Assembly: GCA_902774035.1 (NCBI GenBank)
Contig: CACYHA010000015.1
Coordinates: 1-64,000 of the forward strand
Source of the DNA: Oscillospiraceae bacterium
GTDB taxonomy: Bacteria; Bacillota; Clostridia; Oscillospirales; Acutalibacteraceae
Length of the DNA: 64,000 bases
Direction of reading: 5' to 3'
Shown: piece after piece, positions 1-8,401 of the stretch
Numbering within the stretch: position 1 is the stretch's first letter
Layout of the letters: every line of letters begins with the position of its first letter
Made by a program: the position numbers and the translations under genes
Notes under the pieces: model-generated
What the model was told of the DNA's origin: nothing
Database searches by the model: none
The model's input: the letters and a program-made list of their open reading frames with translations, nothing else

Positions 1-204
1 TGAGCCTTCATACGGATAACGCAGTTCGGAATCTGCAAGCAGCCTGTCCGATGTCGGCGTTCTCTTCAAAAACAGTTCATTACCGCAAATGTCACCTATC
101 AGCTTACCATTGAGGTAGATAAGATATCCGCCCATCATGGGTTTTATGATAATATCACCGGCTGCGGAAAAAACCTCGCAAACAAATTCGTTAAATTCAT
201 TCAC
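1..204 (-). CDS. TfoX/Sxy N-terminal domain protein (3' part missing)
   Basis: The reading frame is open from a GTG at 202-204 to the window edge, giving 68 residues of N-terminus; the rest lies outside. A GGAGGT site sits 5-6 bases before the GTG, which decides the start. The residues show the TfoX N-terminal pattern: an opening helix, then KPMMGGYLIYLNGKLIG followed by an ELFLKRT strand. TfoX_N proteins are small; some are linked to competence regulation in Proteobacteria, but in Firmicutes the role is mostly unknown. Family call is by motif; function is not inferred. Confidence 0.72.
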   Translation of the reverse strand, partial: MNEFNEFVCEVFSAAGDIIIKPMMGGYLIYLNGKLIGDICGNELFLKRTPTSDRLLADSELRYPYEGS

Positions 205-653
205 GATGATTACCTCCTTCAAATCGAATTTGTATTTCAACTCCATTATACACAAATCTACTTATTTTTCAAGCAAAAACAAACAATCCAACCATCCGGC
301 GCGACGCCCTATAGATAGCTTTTGGCTGCTGCAAATGCAGCATGGCTGGAAAGCGAAAGCGCAAAATCCATTCACAACAAAGGAGGCAAAATGCTTTTTT
401 TAGGGAAACAGCTTCCTTTGTTTAGGCGGCGATTTCAGCGAGAAGTCAAAAGCTTCTGTCGGTTCAACGCCTCGTTTTTCCCGCTCGGAGAGACTGTGTA
501 TTTTCAAAACACATAATCTGCCGGCCGGCGAGTCGCCTGCCTTTGCAAGTCGTTTATTCTTCTTTTCTGTGCGCTTTCTTCCGCCCGCTCTCCTTGACAT
601 TTCCCAAAAATCGCACTACAATGCAACCAGAAGCAGACAAAGGAGGTAAACCG
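205..653. other. Intergenic region between divergent genes
   Basis: About 450 bases separate the TfoX-like gene (minus) from the FAD oxidoreductase (plus). It holds a small palindrome at 327-342 (TGCTGC-AAAT-GCAGCA) and one short frame with a strong ribosome site (391-516, listed separately). I see no convincing sigma-70 promoter or terminator, although one promoter must exist for each flanking gene. Confidence 0.5.
391..516 (+). CDS. Possible 41-residue small protein
   Basis: An ATG at 391 follows AAAGGAGG with ideal spacing and opens a 41-codon frame (starts MLFLGKQLPL, ends VYFQNT). The product is basic and hydrophobic at the N-terminus with many Arg and Phe. I do not recognise it. The ribosome site is the only positive evidence; the frame could be chance or a leader peptide for the downstream oxidoreductase. 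Confidence 0.25.
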   Translation: MLFLGKQLPLFRRRFQREVKSFCRFNASFFPLGETVYFQNT

Positions 654-1997
654 ATGCAAACCTATGATCTGATCATCCTTGGCGCGGGCACGTCCGGCGC
701 CTATCTCGCCAAGCGCATGGCTCACCGCGGCCACAAGGTGCTGGTGCTTGAAACGCTCGATCGCAGCAAGGTCGGCACAAAGTATGACATCTTCCATATC
801 GAGCGCCGCGAGTTCGACCGGCTGGAGATTCCCCGCCCCGCGAAGGGCGACGCGGCCTGGGCGTTTGAATTCGAAAAAAACTACAACGCCGACCCGCTCA
901 CGAAGTTCCCCAAGTGCCAACTGAACCCCATCGTCGGGCTGCACATGCACGAATATACCCTGCTGCTGATTGCACAGGCCGAGGCCGAAGGCGCCGTGTT
1001 CCGGTTCGGCTGCGCGTTCGAAGACTTCCTGTTTGACAACAAGGGGAAAATCTGCGGCGTAAAGGCGAAACAGAACGACAAGGAAATCAGCCTCGGCGCG
1101 CGGATCGTGGCGGACTGCTCCGGCATGGCGGCGGTCGGACGGCTCAGGCTGCCCGACGGCTATGGCGTGGAGAACACCCCGCTGACCGACGAGGACATGT
1201 TCTACGTCATTTTGCGCTACGTGACGCTCAAAAACCCGAAGGATTATCTGGACGGCTCCACCTTCTGGGCCTATTACAAAACGTGGATCGCCCCCTGTGC
1301 CGATCCGCACGGCGCCATCATCGGCATCGGCGCCTGCCATTCGTTCGAATACGCCGAGCAGATCTATGCCGAAATGGAGCGGGTCGTGCCCCTGCCGGAC
1401 TACGATCTGGTGCGCGTCGAGCGCGGCCGCACACCCTACACGCGCAACGTCCACTCCATGGTGGCCGACAACTTCTTTGTTTCGGGCGACGCGGGCAACC
1501 TGACCAAATCGGTCAACGGCGAAGGCGTCACCTCGGCCATGGTACAGCTCAAAACGGCAACCGAGGTACTCGACCGCGCGCTGAAGCTGGGCGACACCTC
1601 GCGCCGTGCGCTGTGGGACGTCAACCGCAACTACAACACGACCCAGGGCGCGGAATTCGCCATGCTGCGCGCACTTTTGGTGGGCGTGGTCAACGCCGCC
1701 GGGTTCAACGAGTTCCAATACGTCTTTGAAAGCGGCATCATCAGCGACGAGCTGCTGAATGCGCTCAGCGGCGCGCCCGTGCCGGTCAAAGCGATTCTTG
1801 GTGCGGCCAAGGGCTTTGTGGCGGGTATCGTGAAAAGGAAGCTGCGCCCGGCCACGATCAAGGCCGCCGCAGTGGCGTTCAAAAACGCCGTGGAAATCTC
1901 GAACCACTATAAGCGCTTCCCCGCCACGGAAGACGGCTTCGACGCCTGGTGCAAAAAGGCGGACGAAATCTATAAACGGATCGGAAAGATCAAGTAA
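654..1997 (+). CDS. FAD-dependent oxidoreductase, geranylgeranyl-reductase-like
   Basis: 447-residue cytoplasmic flavoprotein. The N-terminus carries a Rossmann FAD-binding motif GAGTSGAYLA (residues 9-18, GxGxxG) ending in an acidic residue after the second strand (VLVLE). A second FAD signature, FFVSGDAGNL, sits near residue 280, as in GGR/FixC-type flavoproteins. An AAAGGAGG site seven bases before ATG 654 decides the start; the frame is open further upstream without signals. The substrate cannot be read from sequence: relatives reduce isoprenoids or act on quinones or fatty acids. It stands alone between two intergenic gaps. Confidence 0.75.
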   Translation: MQTYDLIILGAGTSGAYLAKRMAHRGHKVLVLETLDRSKVGTKYDIFHIERREFDRLEIPRPAKGDAAWAFEFEKNYNADPLTKFPKCQLNPIVGLHMHEYTLLLIAQAEAEGAVFRFGCAFEDFLFDNKGKICGVKAKQNDKEISLGARIVADCSGMAAVGRLRLPDGYGVENTPLTDEDMFYVILRYVTLKNPKDYLDGSTFWAYYKTWIAPCADPHGAIIGIGACHSFEYAEQIYAEMERVVPLPDYDLVRVERGRTPYTRNVHSMVADNFFVSGDAGNLTKSVNGEGVTSAMVQLKTATEVLDRALKLGDTSRRALWDVNRNYNTTQGAEFAMLRALLVGVVNAAGFNEFQYVFESGIISDELLNALSGAPVPVKAILGAAKGFVAGIVKRKLRPATIKAAAVAFKNAVEISNHYKRFPATEDGFDAWCKKADEIYKRIGKIK

Positions 1998-2079
1998 GTG
2001 AACATTAGAACGACCTCGCCAGGAGCTGCACTCCGCAAAGATGTTCTTTCCCTTCCGCTTTTGTAATCAGCCGAAATGA

Positions 2080-2514
2080 TTGAAAAAAACAGGACAATTT
2101 CAATCTAATTCTACTGAGAATTCCTACAATGAAAGGGTATTATATCGATATATCGATGAACGCACTGGCATTTTCTACAGGCGTCAGAGTGTCTCTTATC
2201 CACCAGATCCGAAAGTATCCGATCGGGACTGCCCTTCCATCGGCAAGTACGGCCTGATGCGCAAAACGTATTTGAAGGAGCACCACAAAGGATATTATGC
2301 CCTGCTGCAGGCACGCGGTGAACTATGGCAGCATCTGCATGAAGTAGACAAGCAAGCCCAAAGCATGGTAGACGCCATCGTTGCCCGGATGGCGGAGATC
2401 GACGGCGTGTCGGAAGAGCTCAAGGCGACCGATCAGATGACTTGGGTCGGCCTGATGAACAACTATCGGCAGTGCGCCGAAGAACTGGTGCTGGGGGATG
2501 TCGTGTACGGGTGA
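2080..2514 (+). CDS. tnpV: TnpV family transposon-encoded protein
   Basis: The C-terminal ~100 residues match the TnpV family carried by Tn4451-type and other Clostridia transposons: YGLMRKTYLKEHHKGYY, then a helix-rich stretch with VDAIVARMAEIDGVSEEL and TWVGLMNNYRQCAEELV. The protein's role in transposition is unknown. The start is uncertain: TTG 2080 gives 144 residues but has no clear ribosome site. No recombinase gene lies alongside, so this is probably an orphan left by a decayed element. A truncated paralogue lies at 28427-28696. A hairpin at 2542-2567 closes the gene. Confidence 0.75.
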   Translation: MKKTGQFQSNSTENSYNERVLYRYIDERTGIFYRRQSVSYPPDPKVSDRDCPSIGKYGLMRKTYLKEHHKGYYALLQARGELWQHLHEVDKQAQSMVDAIVARMAEIDGVSEELKATDQMTWVGLMNNYRQCAEELVLGDVVYG

Positions 2515-2541
2515 GAGCACAAAGACTGTACAACCAAATTC

Positions 2542-2567
2542 AAAAGCGGGACTTCGGCCCCGCTTTG
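2542..2567 (+). terminator. Hairpin after tnpV, member of a dispersed hairpin family
   Basis: AAAGCGGG-acttcg-(G)CCCCGCTTT forms a stem of about 8 bp with a tetraloop-like TTCG, followed by a mixed T/G run (GCGTTGTGTTTGTG) rather than pure T. Related hairpins with similar flanks occur at 4908-4930 and 14391-14410. Confidence 0.5.
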
Positions 2568-2741
2568 CGTTGTGTTTGTGTTATGCTTGATTAATAGGTC
2601 TGCGATTCTTATCATACATTTACTTAACTGAAAAGATTCGTGTTGACGTCTCCGGTCGTTATAGGGCGGAGGCGGCTTGTTCATGCCTTAAGATATCAAA
2701 ACAAATAAAACATCTTGATGTAGCATTATCCAACGACGCTA

Positions 2742-2770
2742 TTGACAAAAGCATGTGTCCAATATATAAT
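2742..2770 (+). promoter_or_regulatory. Consensus sigma-70/A promoter
   Basis: TTGACA (2742-2747) and TATAAT (2765-2770) are separated by exactly 17 bp, a perfect match to the housekeeping consensus. It reads into the small Cys-rich gene starting at 2809. Confidence 0.85.
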
Positions 2771-2808
2771 ACATACTAAAATAGTAGGTAAATATGCAGG
2801 GGTGGCAT

Positions 2809-3033
2809 ATGAACAACAAACGGTCTATTCTGATCAAAGACACCACGCGGGAAGAACGCGTAAAAATCGTTCAGCAGGCTCTGTGGGGAAACTGCGGTGC
2901 GGATTGTGAGTTCTGTTCCGGCTGTGATATCCGCGGCGGCGGGAGATGGGAAAGCATCTATCAGCCATATATCGACGGAGAGAAAGAAATCAGCGAGATC
3001 AACGCGTCGTACAGCGCGCCGTTTGTTCGTTGA
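2809..3033 (+). CDS. Small Cys-rich protein (often misnamed 'PurH' in Clostridia)
   Basis: 74 residues. The pattern is LIKDTTREERVKIVQQAL, then GNCGADCEFCSGC (three Cys pairs), then YQPYIDGEKEISEIN. This is a recurrent small Firmicutes family sometimes labelled purine biosynthesis protein PurH, though it has no PurH domain. The Cys spacing suggests metal or Fe-S binding, which is inference. ATG 2809 is preferred because GGGGTGG lies at ribosome-site distance; an in-frame ATG at 2794 is the alternative. The gene follows a perfect promoter at 2742-2770. Confidence 0.65.
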   Translation: MNNKRSILIKDTTREERVKIVQQALWGNCGADCEFCSGCDIRGGGRWESIYQPYIDGEKEISEINASYSAPFVR

Positions 3034-3066
3034 ACATAGGCAACGAACAACCAAAGGGAAAACAGA

Positions 3067-3249
3067 AAGCTCTGCTTCAAACAATGTCGGTGTCGGCGTG
3101 TTGCTGATCAATGCATTTGTCCACTCTGTACCGTTATCTGTCTGCACCAATTCAATCTTGAACGGAAAGAACTTTACGACTTTTCGAATGAAGTCCTGTG
3201 AACTGTAGGTGCTATGTTCGTCATACATTTCACGGTAAGTAATCGCTGA
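3067..3249 (-). pseudogene. Fragment of a DDE-type transposase/integrase core
   Basis: About 60 codons on the minus strand read as part of a transposase catalytic domain: TYREMYDEHSTYSS, a basic helix (KVVKFFPFKIE), then LVQTDNGTEWTNALI, where the D of TDNGTEW is the second catalytic Asp of rve-fold DDE enzymes. Similarity stops at about 3067 and upstream at a stop next to an inverted repeat, so both ends of the gene are gone. It is IS481/IS3-like debris with no intact partner. Confidence 0.7.
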
Positions 3250-3268
3250 GTTAATCAGCGATTACTTA
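3236..3268. repeat. Perfect 14-bp inverted repeat at the transposase fragment edge
   Basis: TAAGTAATCGCTGA (3236-3249), spacer GTTAA, TCAGCGATTACTTA (3255-3268). One arm lies inside transposase coding sequence, so the other arm is a mirrored copy of it made at the breakpoint. Confidence 0.7.
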
Positions 3269-3329
3269 TAGATTGTCTGTGTTCAAAATAAAGCAATAGA
3301 GCGTTTGGACGCAGAAACAACGAACTGTT

Positions 3330-3440
3330 TGTGGGGTGAATTGCATGTAATGCAATCGTATGATTCAGTACCGGGAGTAAGCTGACAGCCCCTAAGAGGC
3401 TCAGAACAAACCGCTGGCGGAATCGGCGGTTTTGATTTGT
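3330..3440 (+). repeat. Possible IS200-like 3' end remnant with hairpin
   Basis: The order GCATGTAATGCAA, CAGCCCCTAAGAGG, CAGAACAAACCGC, hairpin, GGCGGTTTTGATT is paralleled at 54120-54226, directly after an IS200/IS605 transposase remnant (GAATGTAATGCGA, AGCCCCTTATAGGG, CAGAAAAAACCACC, GGTGGTTTTGATT). Shared order and partial identity suggest both are ends of the same element type. The hairpin ACCGC/GCGGT with a T-rich tail could also serve as a weak terminator. Confidence 0.3.
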
Positions 3441-3489
3441 TTTTGTTCGTTAAAACAATCATCCTAAAGCAGAAAAAATCAGAAACAGA

Positions 3490-3518
3490 TTGCAAACGAA
3501 AATGAGATTGCTTATAAT
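3490..3518 (+). promoter_or_regulatory. Sigma-70/A-type promoter for the metallophosphoesterase
   Basis: TTGCAA (3490-3495), 17-bp spacer, TATAAT (3513-3518), about 35 bases before the chosen start at 3553. Confidence 0.75.
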
Positions 3519-3552
3519 AGATACAAATAACCTTTATAAGAGGATGAGAAAA

Positions 3553-4734
3553 ATGAAGCCTTTGAAAAGAGTGTTTTGCGTTCTCCTGGCTTTTTTGATG
3601 GCCGCCCTCATGCAGCCGATCTGTTTCGCGTTGCGTGAGGGACCGGCCCTGCAATTTCATGCTGACGGCGATTTTGTCATATTGCACTTGACTGACTGGC
3701 ACTGTGACTATCCGCTTCCGGCCGTTCACAAACAGTTGGTGCTCGAATCCGTCGCCGAGGCAAAGCCGGATCTCGTTGTGCTGGGCGGCGACCTTTCCGA
3801 GGCATTACCGGAGGATCAGCCCGCGGCCATCAAAGAGATTTGTGACATCTTTGTGCAAGCTGAAATCCCCTTTGTAATCACCTTCGGCAATCACGATTAT
3901 TTCCATGAATATACGATTGACGAGATGTTTGCGTTTTATCAAAAGTTCGGCGGCAAATACTTCATCGGCACGGATGAGAAACCGGAGCTCTTCGGCTGCG
4001 GCACCTGCAGCATCCCCGTTTATTCGAATAACAGCACACGCGTTGCGTATAACATTTATTGTTTTGATTCCGGCTGTGAGGTCGAGGACAAGGGCTATGA
4101 GTCCGTGCATCCCGACCAGATCGCGTGGTATCGGGAAAAAGCCGAGGCGCTGAAAAACCAAAACGGCGGAAACTATGTGCCCTCGGTTGTGTTTCAGCAT
4201 ATCATCGTGCAGGAAATCTATGACAAGCTCTATCCCGTTGCCAAAGCCGGCAGCAGAAAAAACGTGATGCAGTATGACGGCAAGGCCTACAAGCTGAAAA
4301 AGCTCCCGAACCTTTCCAACACCAAAGACGGCTATATTTTTGAGCATCCCTGCCCGGGCTATTATAATTACGGACAGCTCAAAGCCATGAGCGAAAACGG
4401 CGATGTGAGAGCGATCTTCAACGGTCACGACCACTACAACAGTTTTACCGTGGAAATCGACGGCGTGGACATTGTCAACACGCCCAGCGTGAAGCCGCAC
4501 AACTTGCGCATGAAGATCAACTGGGGGTCAAGGGTCATCACTCTGCACGAGGACGGCACATATGAAAGCGAAGTTCTTCTGGGCTGTGATCTTGCAGGGA
4601 AGAAAGGCTCGCAGCTGATTTCAGCAGGCGGCGTTTCACGCGTGGGACTGTTTGTTGTCAAGATTTGGAAAGCAATTGCGGATTTTTCTCTGCTTTTCTG
4701 GAAGAAAGTCACGCATCTGATTTACAAATTCTGA
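3553..4734 (+). CDS. Secreted metallophosphoesterase (calcineurin-like)
   Basis: 393 residues. An N-terminal signal peptide (basic MKPLKR, hydrophobic core, Ala-rich end) is followed by the binuclear-metal phosphoesterase motifs in order: HLTDWH (DxH), VVLGGDLSE (GD), TFGNHDY (GNHD), FQHI, and FNGHDH (GHxH). The residues needed for metal binding and catalysis are intact. The substrate is unknown; PPT1/Dcr2-like relatives act on phosphate esters. ATG 3553 follows AGAGG at 9 bases; the in-frame ATG at 3544 touches that site. The C-terminus ends in a hydrophobic stretch followed by Lys, perhaps a membrane tail. A paralogue with altered motifs is at 42018-43220. Confidence 0.82.
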   Translation: MKPLKRVFCVLLAFLMAALMQPICFALREGPALQFHADGDFVILHLTDWHCDYPLPAVHKQLVLESVAEAKPDLVVLGGDLSEALPEDQPAAIKEICDIFVQAEIPFVITFGNHDYFHEYTIDEMFAFYQKFGGKYFIGTDEKPELFGCGTCSIPVYSNNSTRVAYNIYCFDSGCEVEDKGYESVHPDQIAWYREKAEALKNQNGGNYVPSVVFQHIIVQEIYDKLYPVAKAGSRKNVMQYDGKAYKLKKLPNLSNTKDGYIFEHPCPGYYNYGQLKAMSENGDVRAIFNGHDHYNSFTVEIDGVDIVNTPSVKPHNLRMKINWGSRVITLHEDGTYESEVLLGCDLAGKKGSQLISAGGVSRVGLFVVKIWKAIADFSLLFWKKVTHLIYKF

Positions 4735-4907
4735 ACGCACAAGCAACCGGGCAGAAAATGCGGCGTGCAAGCAGGCAGATCTTCCACAACAAAGATTTTC
4801 CGACGATTGGCGAAAGGCTTTTTCGACAATTGGCAAAATAATCCATAATGATCATGCCGATTGCATACGCATTGTCCGAAAAAGCAAGTATTATTTAACC
4901 TAATTCA

Positions 4908-4930
4908 AGAGCGGGGCTTTTGCTCCGCTT
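4908..4930 (+). terminator. Hairpin after the metallophosphoesterase, dispersed family copy 2
   Basis: AGCGGGGC-tttt-GCTCCGCT is followed by TTGCTTTACTG. The preceding bases AACCTAATTCAAG match those before the hairpins at 2542 and 14391. Confidence 0.5.
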
Positions 4931-5095
4931 TGCTTTACTGTAACCCATGCCATAAACTTGCTTTTTCGTTCACTTTCATACGGATTAAGAAAGCGTTCAT
5001 CGTCAAAAAACATGAAAAAACCTTAACCTCAAAAGACCGTGCCGTCCGGCGCGGCACAGATATCTATAAAGAATACTTAAATCTTTCGTCTTTCG

Positions 5096-5125
5096 TTGAC
5101 AACCATGTTTGACAACCTATATAAT
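5096..5125 (+). promoter_or_regulatory. Promoter for the SGNH hydrolase operon
   Basis: TTGACA (5096-5101), 18-bp spacer, TATAAT (5120-5125). A second TTGACA at 5109-5114 lies too close to serve as the -35 box and makes a short direct repeat (GTTTGACAACC / CGTTGACAACC). Confidence 0.7.
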
Positions 5126-5228
5126 GAAGAAAAAGCGCAGCGCGGGAACGGACACTGCGTTTTGAACCCGGACAGCGCGTCTGCGTGAATCAGCGGTTAC
5201 CCAAGCATTCTTTCAGGAGGTCTTATCT

Positions 5229-6077
5229 ATGAAACGAAGCGTCATTTCTATCCTTCTTTGCATCACCTTGCTTTTCGGCATGCTGAGCCTGAACGCGGGC
5301 GCAGCGAAGCAGGCCCACTATCTGATGCTCGGCGATTCGATCGCCTACGGCTCAGGGCTGGCCAATCCGAAGGCGGCGGTTTACGGCAAGATCGTTGCCG
5401 ACACAAACGGCTACGCTTATGAAAACGATGCCGTTCCCGGCTACACCACAGACGATTTGATGCGCCGCATGGAGGCTGACGCGGTGCGCGACGAAATCGC
5501 AGGCGCCGACATCATCAACATCTCCATTGGCGGGAACAATTTTCTGCGCGGCAATCTCAGCGGTCTGCTTTTCGAAAGCATCGTCAAAGGCGAGTACGCC
5601 CGCCTAGATGAGATCGCCGCCGGATTCTATGACGACCTTGTCAAGATCGTTGACACAATCCGCACGCTGAACTCGAACGCAGCGATCCTTTTGCAGACGC
5701 TTTACAATCCACAAACCGGCGATGTGGGCAAGGTCTATCAGCAGGGTGCCGACCGACTCAACGCGAAAATACGGGACTACGAAAAAAAGAATCCGGGACA
5801 GATTTTGATCGCCGACGTTGCAAAGGCGCTGACCGATTCCGAGCACGACTTTGCGGCAGACCGCATTCACCCCAGCGCGGCCGGCAACGAAAAAATTGCA
5901 AAGGTCATTTTGCAGACGCTTTTTGACAACGGACTCGGCAGCAAAACGGAACCTGTCATCCACACAAAGGGCGTTGATACGTCCGGCGCAGTCATGTTTT
6001 CATGGTTTGTCGATCTTTACGGCAGGTTCTTCCACCTGCTCGGTGTGCTCTGCGGCCTGCTTCAGAAGCTCGGTTGA
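5229..6077 (+). CDS. Secreted SGNH/GDSL-family esterase
   Basis: 282 residues with a signal peptide (MKRSVISILL to NAGAA) and the SGNH blocks: GDSIAYG (nucleophile Ser, residue about 37), a Gly in the NDAVPGYT region, SIGGNNF (block III Asn), and DRIHPSAAG (catalytic Asp/His). These enzymes hydrolyse esters of lipids or acylated carbohydrates; the substrate here is not readable. AGGAGG ends eight bases before the ATG. A hydrophobic tail (FSWFVDLYGRFFHLLGVL) may hold it at the membrane. It begins a run with a nitroreductase (19-base gap) and a MATE transporter. Confidence 0.82.
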   Translation: MKRSVISILLCITLLFGMLSLNAGAAKQAHYLMLGDSIAYGSGLANPKAAVYGKIVADTNGYAYENDAVPGYTTDDLMRRMEADAVRDEIAGADIINISIGGNNFLRGNLSGLLFESIVKGEYARLDEIAAGFYDDLVKIVDTIRTLNSNAAILLQTLYNPQTGDVGKVYQQGADRLNAKIRDYEKKNPGQILIADVAKALTDSEHDFAADRIHPSAAGNEKIAKVILQTLFDNGLGSKTEPVIHTKGVDTSGAVMFSWFVDLYGRFFHLLGVLCGLLQKLG

Positions 6078-6096
6078 TTTCAGAAGGAGAATGCAC

Positions 6097-6906
6097 ATGG
6101 ATGTTTTTGAAGTGATTCGCAACCGAAGAAGCGTTCGCACCTTTGACGGCACACCTTTGCGCGCACAGGATGCGCAAAGGATTCTGGATTTTGCCAACGC
6201 TGCGGAAAATCCGTATCAGTTGCCGATCGATTGGGTCCTTCTGGATGCAAAAACGACCGGATTGTCCAGTCCGGTGATCGTCGGCGCGGATACTTTCCTC
6301 GCCGGCAAGCTGCAGCGCGTTCCGTGCGCGGAAGAAGCGTTCGGTTATGCATTCGAAAGCGTCGTGCTGTATGCCGCGTCCATCGGCGTCGGCACCACAT
6401 GGATCGCCGGAACGATGGATCGTGCCGCTTTTGAAAAGGCTGTCGGCCTTTCCGACAGTGAATTTATGCCGTGCATCACGCCGCTCGGCTACCCCGCCGA
6501 TAAAATGTCTCTGCGCGAAACGCTGATGCGCAAGGGCGTAAAAGCCGACACGCGGCTCTCGTTCGGCGAAGTGTTCTTTGACGCGTCGTTCAGCAGGCCG
6601 CTCACGCCGGAAACGGCCGGGAAGCTGCTGCCGATGCTTGAGGCAGTGCGCCTCGCGCCCTCCGCGGTGAACAAACAGCCGTGGCGCGTTGTTGTCAGCG
6701 GCGACCGGGTTCATTTCTTTGAAAAGCGAAACAAGCGCCGAAGCGGCGACACCTGGGATGTTCAAAAGGTCGATCTCGGTATCGCCCTGTGCCATTTTGC
6801 GCTTGCGGCAATGGAATGCGGCATTCCCATTACCTTTGAAAGAGAGGATCCCGCGCTTTCCTGCAACGAAGACACATTCTATATTGCGACCTACCGTCTC
6901 GGATAA
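6097..6906 (+). CDS. Nitroreductase family FMN protein (TM1586-type)
   Basis: 269 residues. The N-terminus DVFEVIRNRRSVRTFDG is the typical FMN-phosphate-binding opening of nitroreductases. The second half contains EAVRLAPSAVNKQPWRVVVSG, the usual APSxxNxQPW block, here placed late as in the TM1586 subfamily, and the C-terminus has DLGIALCHFALAAMECG. Probably a cytoplasmic NAD(P)H-dependent oxidoreductase; the acceptor is unknown. AAGGAG lies seven bases before ATG 6097; ATG 6091 is too close to it. Same transcription unit as the flanking genes. Confidence 0.8.
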   Translation: MDVFEVIRNRRSVRTFDGTPLRAQDAQRILDFANAAENPYQLPIDWVLLDAKTTGLSSPVIVGADTFLAGKLQRVPCAEEAFGYAFESVVLYAASIGVGTTWIAGTMDRAAFEKAVGLSDSEFMPCITPLGYPADKMSLRETLMRKGVKADTRLSFGEVFFDASFSRPLTPETAGKLLPMLEAVRLAPSAVNKQPWRVVVSGDRVHFFEKRNKRRSGDTWDVQKVDLGIALCHFALAAMECGIPITFEREDPALSCNEDTFYIATYRLG

Positions 6907-6912
6907 AAAGCG

Positions 6913-8271
6913 ATGAAGAAGACCAACGCTTCTGAAATGACGGAAGGACCGTTTTTCAAAAAAATCCTGCACTTTGCCATACCGGTCACGCTCACCGGTC
7001 TGTTGCAGATCGTCTACAACACGGCGGACACCGCTGTGGTCGGCCGCTTTGCAGGCAAGATGGCTCTTGCCGCCGTCGGCTCCACGGGTTCGATGATCGG
7101 CCTGATCGTTAATCTGTTCACCGGCCTCGCCATGGGCGCAGGCGTGCTCTCGGCGCGGATGCTGGGCGCAAAAGATAAGGAGGGTGTGCGCCGTTCCGTG
7201 CAGACCGCAATGGGGCTGAGCGTGTTGAGCGGACTGCTGATTTCCGTGATCGGGATTCTCCTTTCGCCGACATTGCTGAAATGGATGCAGGCCCCGGCAG
7301 ACACGATCAACCTGTCCACTCTTTATGTGCGCATCTATTTCCTCGGTGCGCCGGGCGCCATGGTTTTCAACTTCGGCGCGGCAATCATTCGCTCCACCGG
7401 CGACACCCGACGTCCCCTGCAGTACCTTGCGGTCTCCGGTTTTTTGAACATTGCGCTGAACCTGTTCACCATCGTTGTGCTGCACTGGGGCGTGGCCGGG
7501 GTCGCGATCGCCACCATCGCGTCGCAGTATCTGACCGCTGTGCTTGCAGTACGCTATCTGACCAGAACACAGTCAGCCGTTCATCTTGATCTGCGTGCCG
7601 TCCGGTTCTTCAAGGCGGAGCTGAAAGAGATCCTTCACATCGGCGTGCCTGCCGGGCTGCAGAACGCCCTGTTTTCTATCTCAAACGTGATCATTCAGTC
7701 CAATGTCAATTCGTTCGGCTCCGATGCCATGGCCGGCATCTCCGCCGGCTCCAACTACGACGCCTATATCTACACCGCAACCAACGGCTTTGCGCAGGCT
7801 GCAATGACGTTTGTTTCGCAAAATGTCGGCGCAAAGCGGGCAGAGAATCTGCGCCGCGTTTGGCTGGTCTCGGTCGGCAGCGCTGCGGTGGCGGCGATTT
7901 CGCTGCAGACGATTGGTCTGCTGCTGCGCGAACCAATCGTCTTGCTGTTTTCATCCGATCCGGCCGTGATCGCCGTTGGCACAGAGCGAATGGCGCTCAT
8001 CATGCCGTTCTTTGTGTTTTGCTCCCTGCTCGACGTCACCTGCGGCGCGGTGCGCGGACTCGGCCGCTCGTTCCAGATCATGCTTGTCTCGCTGTTCGGC
8101 GCCTGCGGACTGCGGCTGCTTTGGGTGTTCTGCTTTTTGCCAATGCGGCGAACGCTTCCGTTTCTTTACATCTCCTATCCCCTTTCATGGGGCATCACTT
8201 TCCTGATCGCAGCCACTCTCTTTCTGGTGTTCACTCAGCCGACGCGACTGCGCAAAGAGTTTGAAGCATAA
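6913..8271 (+). CDS. MATE family efflux transporter
   Basis: 452 residues and about 12 hydrophobic segments in two similar halves, the normal MATE length. Recognisable parts are the opening GPFFKKILHFAIPVTLTGLLQ, NTADTAVVGRFAG in TM1-2, and the second-half LHIGVPAGLQNALFS. MATE proteins export cationic drugs or metabolites using Na+ or H+ gradients. The start is six bases after the nitroreductase stop, so the two are almost certainly cotranscribed. A strong terminator follows at 8341. Confidence 0.9.
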   Translation: MKKTNASEMTEGPFFKKILHFAIPVTLTGLLQIVYNTADTAVVGRFAGKMALAAVGSTGSMIGLIVNLFTGLAMGAGVLSARMLGAKDKEGVRRSVQTAMGLSVLSGLLISVIGILLSPTLLKWMQAPADTINLSTLYVRIYFLGAPGAMVFNFGAAIIRSTGDTRRPLQYLAVSGFLNIALNLFTIVVLHWGVAGVAIATIASQYLTAVLAVRYLTRTQSAVHLDLRAVRFFKAELKEILHIGVPAGLQNALFSISNVIIQSNVNSFGSDAMAGISAGSNYDAYIYTATNGFAQAAMTFVSQNVGAKRAENLRRVWLVSVGSAAVAAISLQTIGLLLREPIVLLFSSDPAVIAVGTERMALIMPFFVFCSLLDVTCGAVRGLGRSFQIMLVSLFGACGLRLLWVFCFLPMRRTLPFLYISYPLSWGITFLIAATLFLVFTQPTRLRKEFEA

Positions 8272-8340
8272 AATATTTATAAACAACACAACAGCCAATC
8301 CGGTCATTATTTCTTCGGCACAACAAGGCAAAAACAAGTA

Positions 8341-8372
8341 CGGCAGCGTCCGATTCTGGCGCTGCCGTTTTA
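8341..8372 (+). terminator. Rho-independent terminator after the MATE gene
   Basis: CGGCAGCG (8341-8348) pairs with CGCTGCCG (8360-8367), followed by TTTTATT. The gene on the other side converges on it (stop at 8402), so it may act for both strands. Confidence 0.85.
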
Positions 8373-8401
8373 TTTGATTGGTTTATAACCATAGAGGATC
8401 A

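Larger units (their letters stand above)
4735..5228. other. Intergenic region with hairpin and promoter
   Basis: Holds the dispersed hairpin at 4908-4930 and the promoter at 5096-5125. No other gene-like frame is convincing; the frame at 4861-5112 has no ribosome site. Confidence 0.6.

Noticed and set aside
504-1907. 467-codon minus-strand frame opposite the FAD oxidoreductase
   Set aside because: Shadow frame produced by G/C-rich third codon positions; no ribosome site, and the composition (His/Arg/Val-rich) is unlike a real protein.
2463-2684. 73-codon minus-strand frame starting MNKPPPPYND
   Set aside because: Overlaps the tnpV gene end and its hairpin; no ribosome site and no family recognised.
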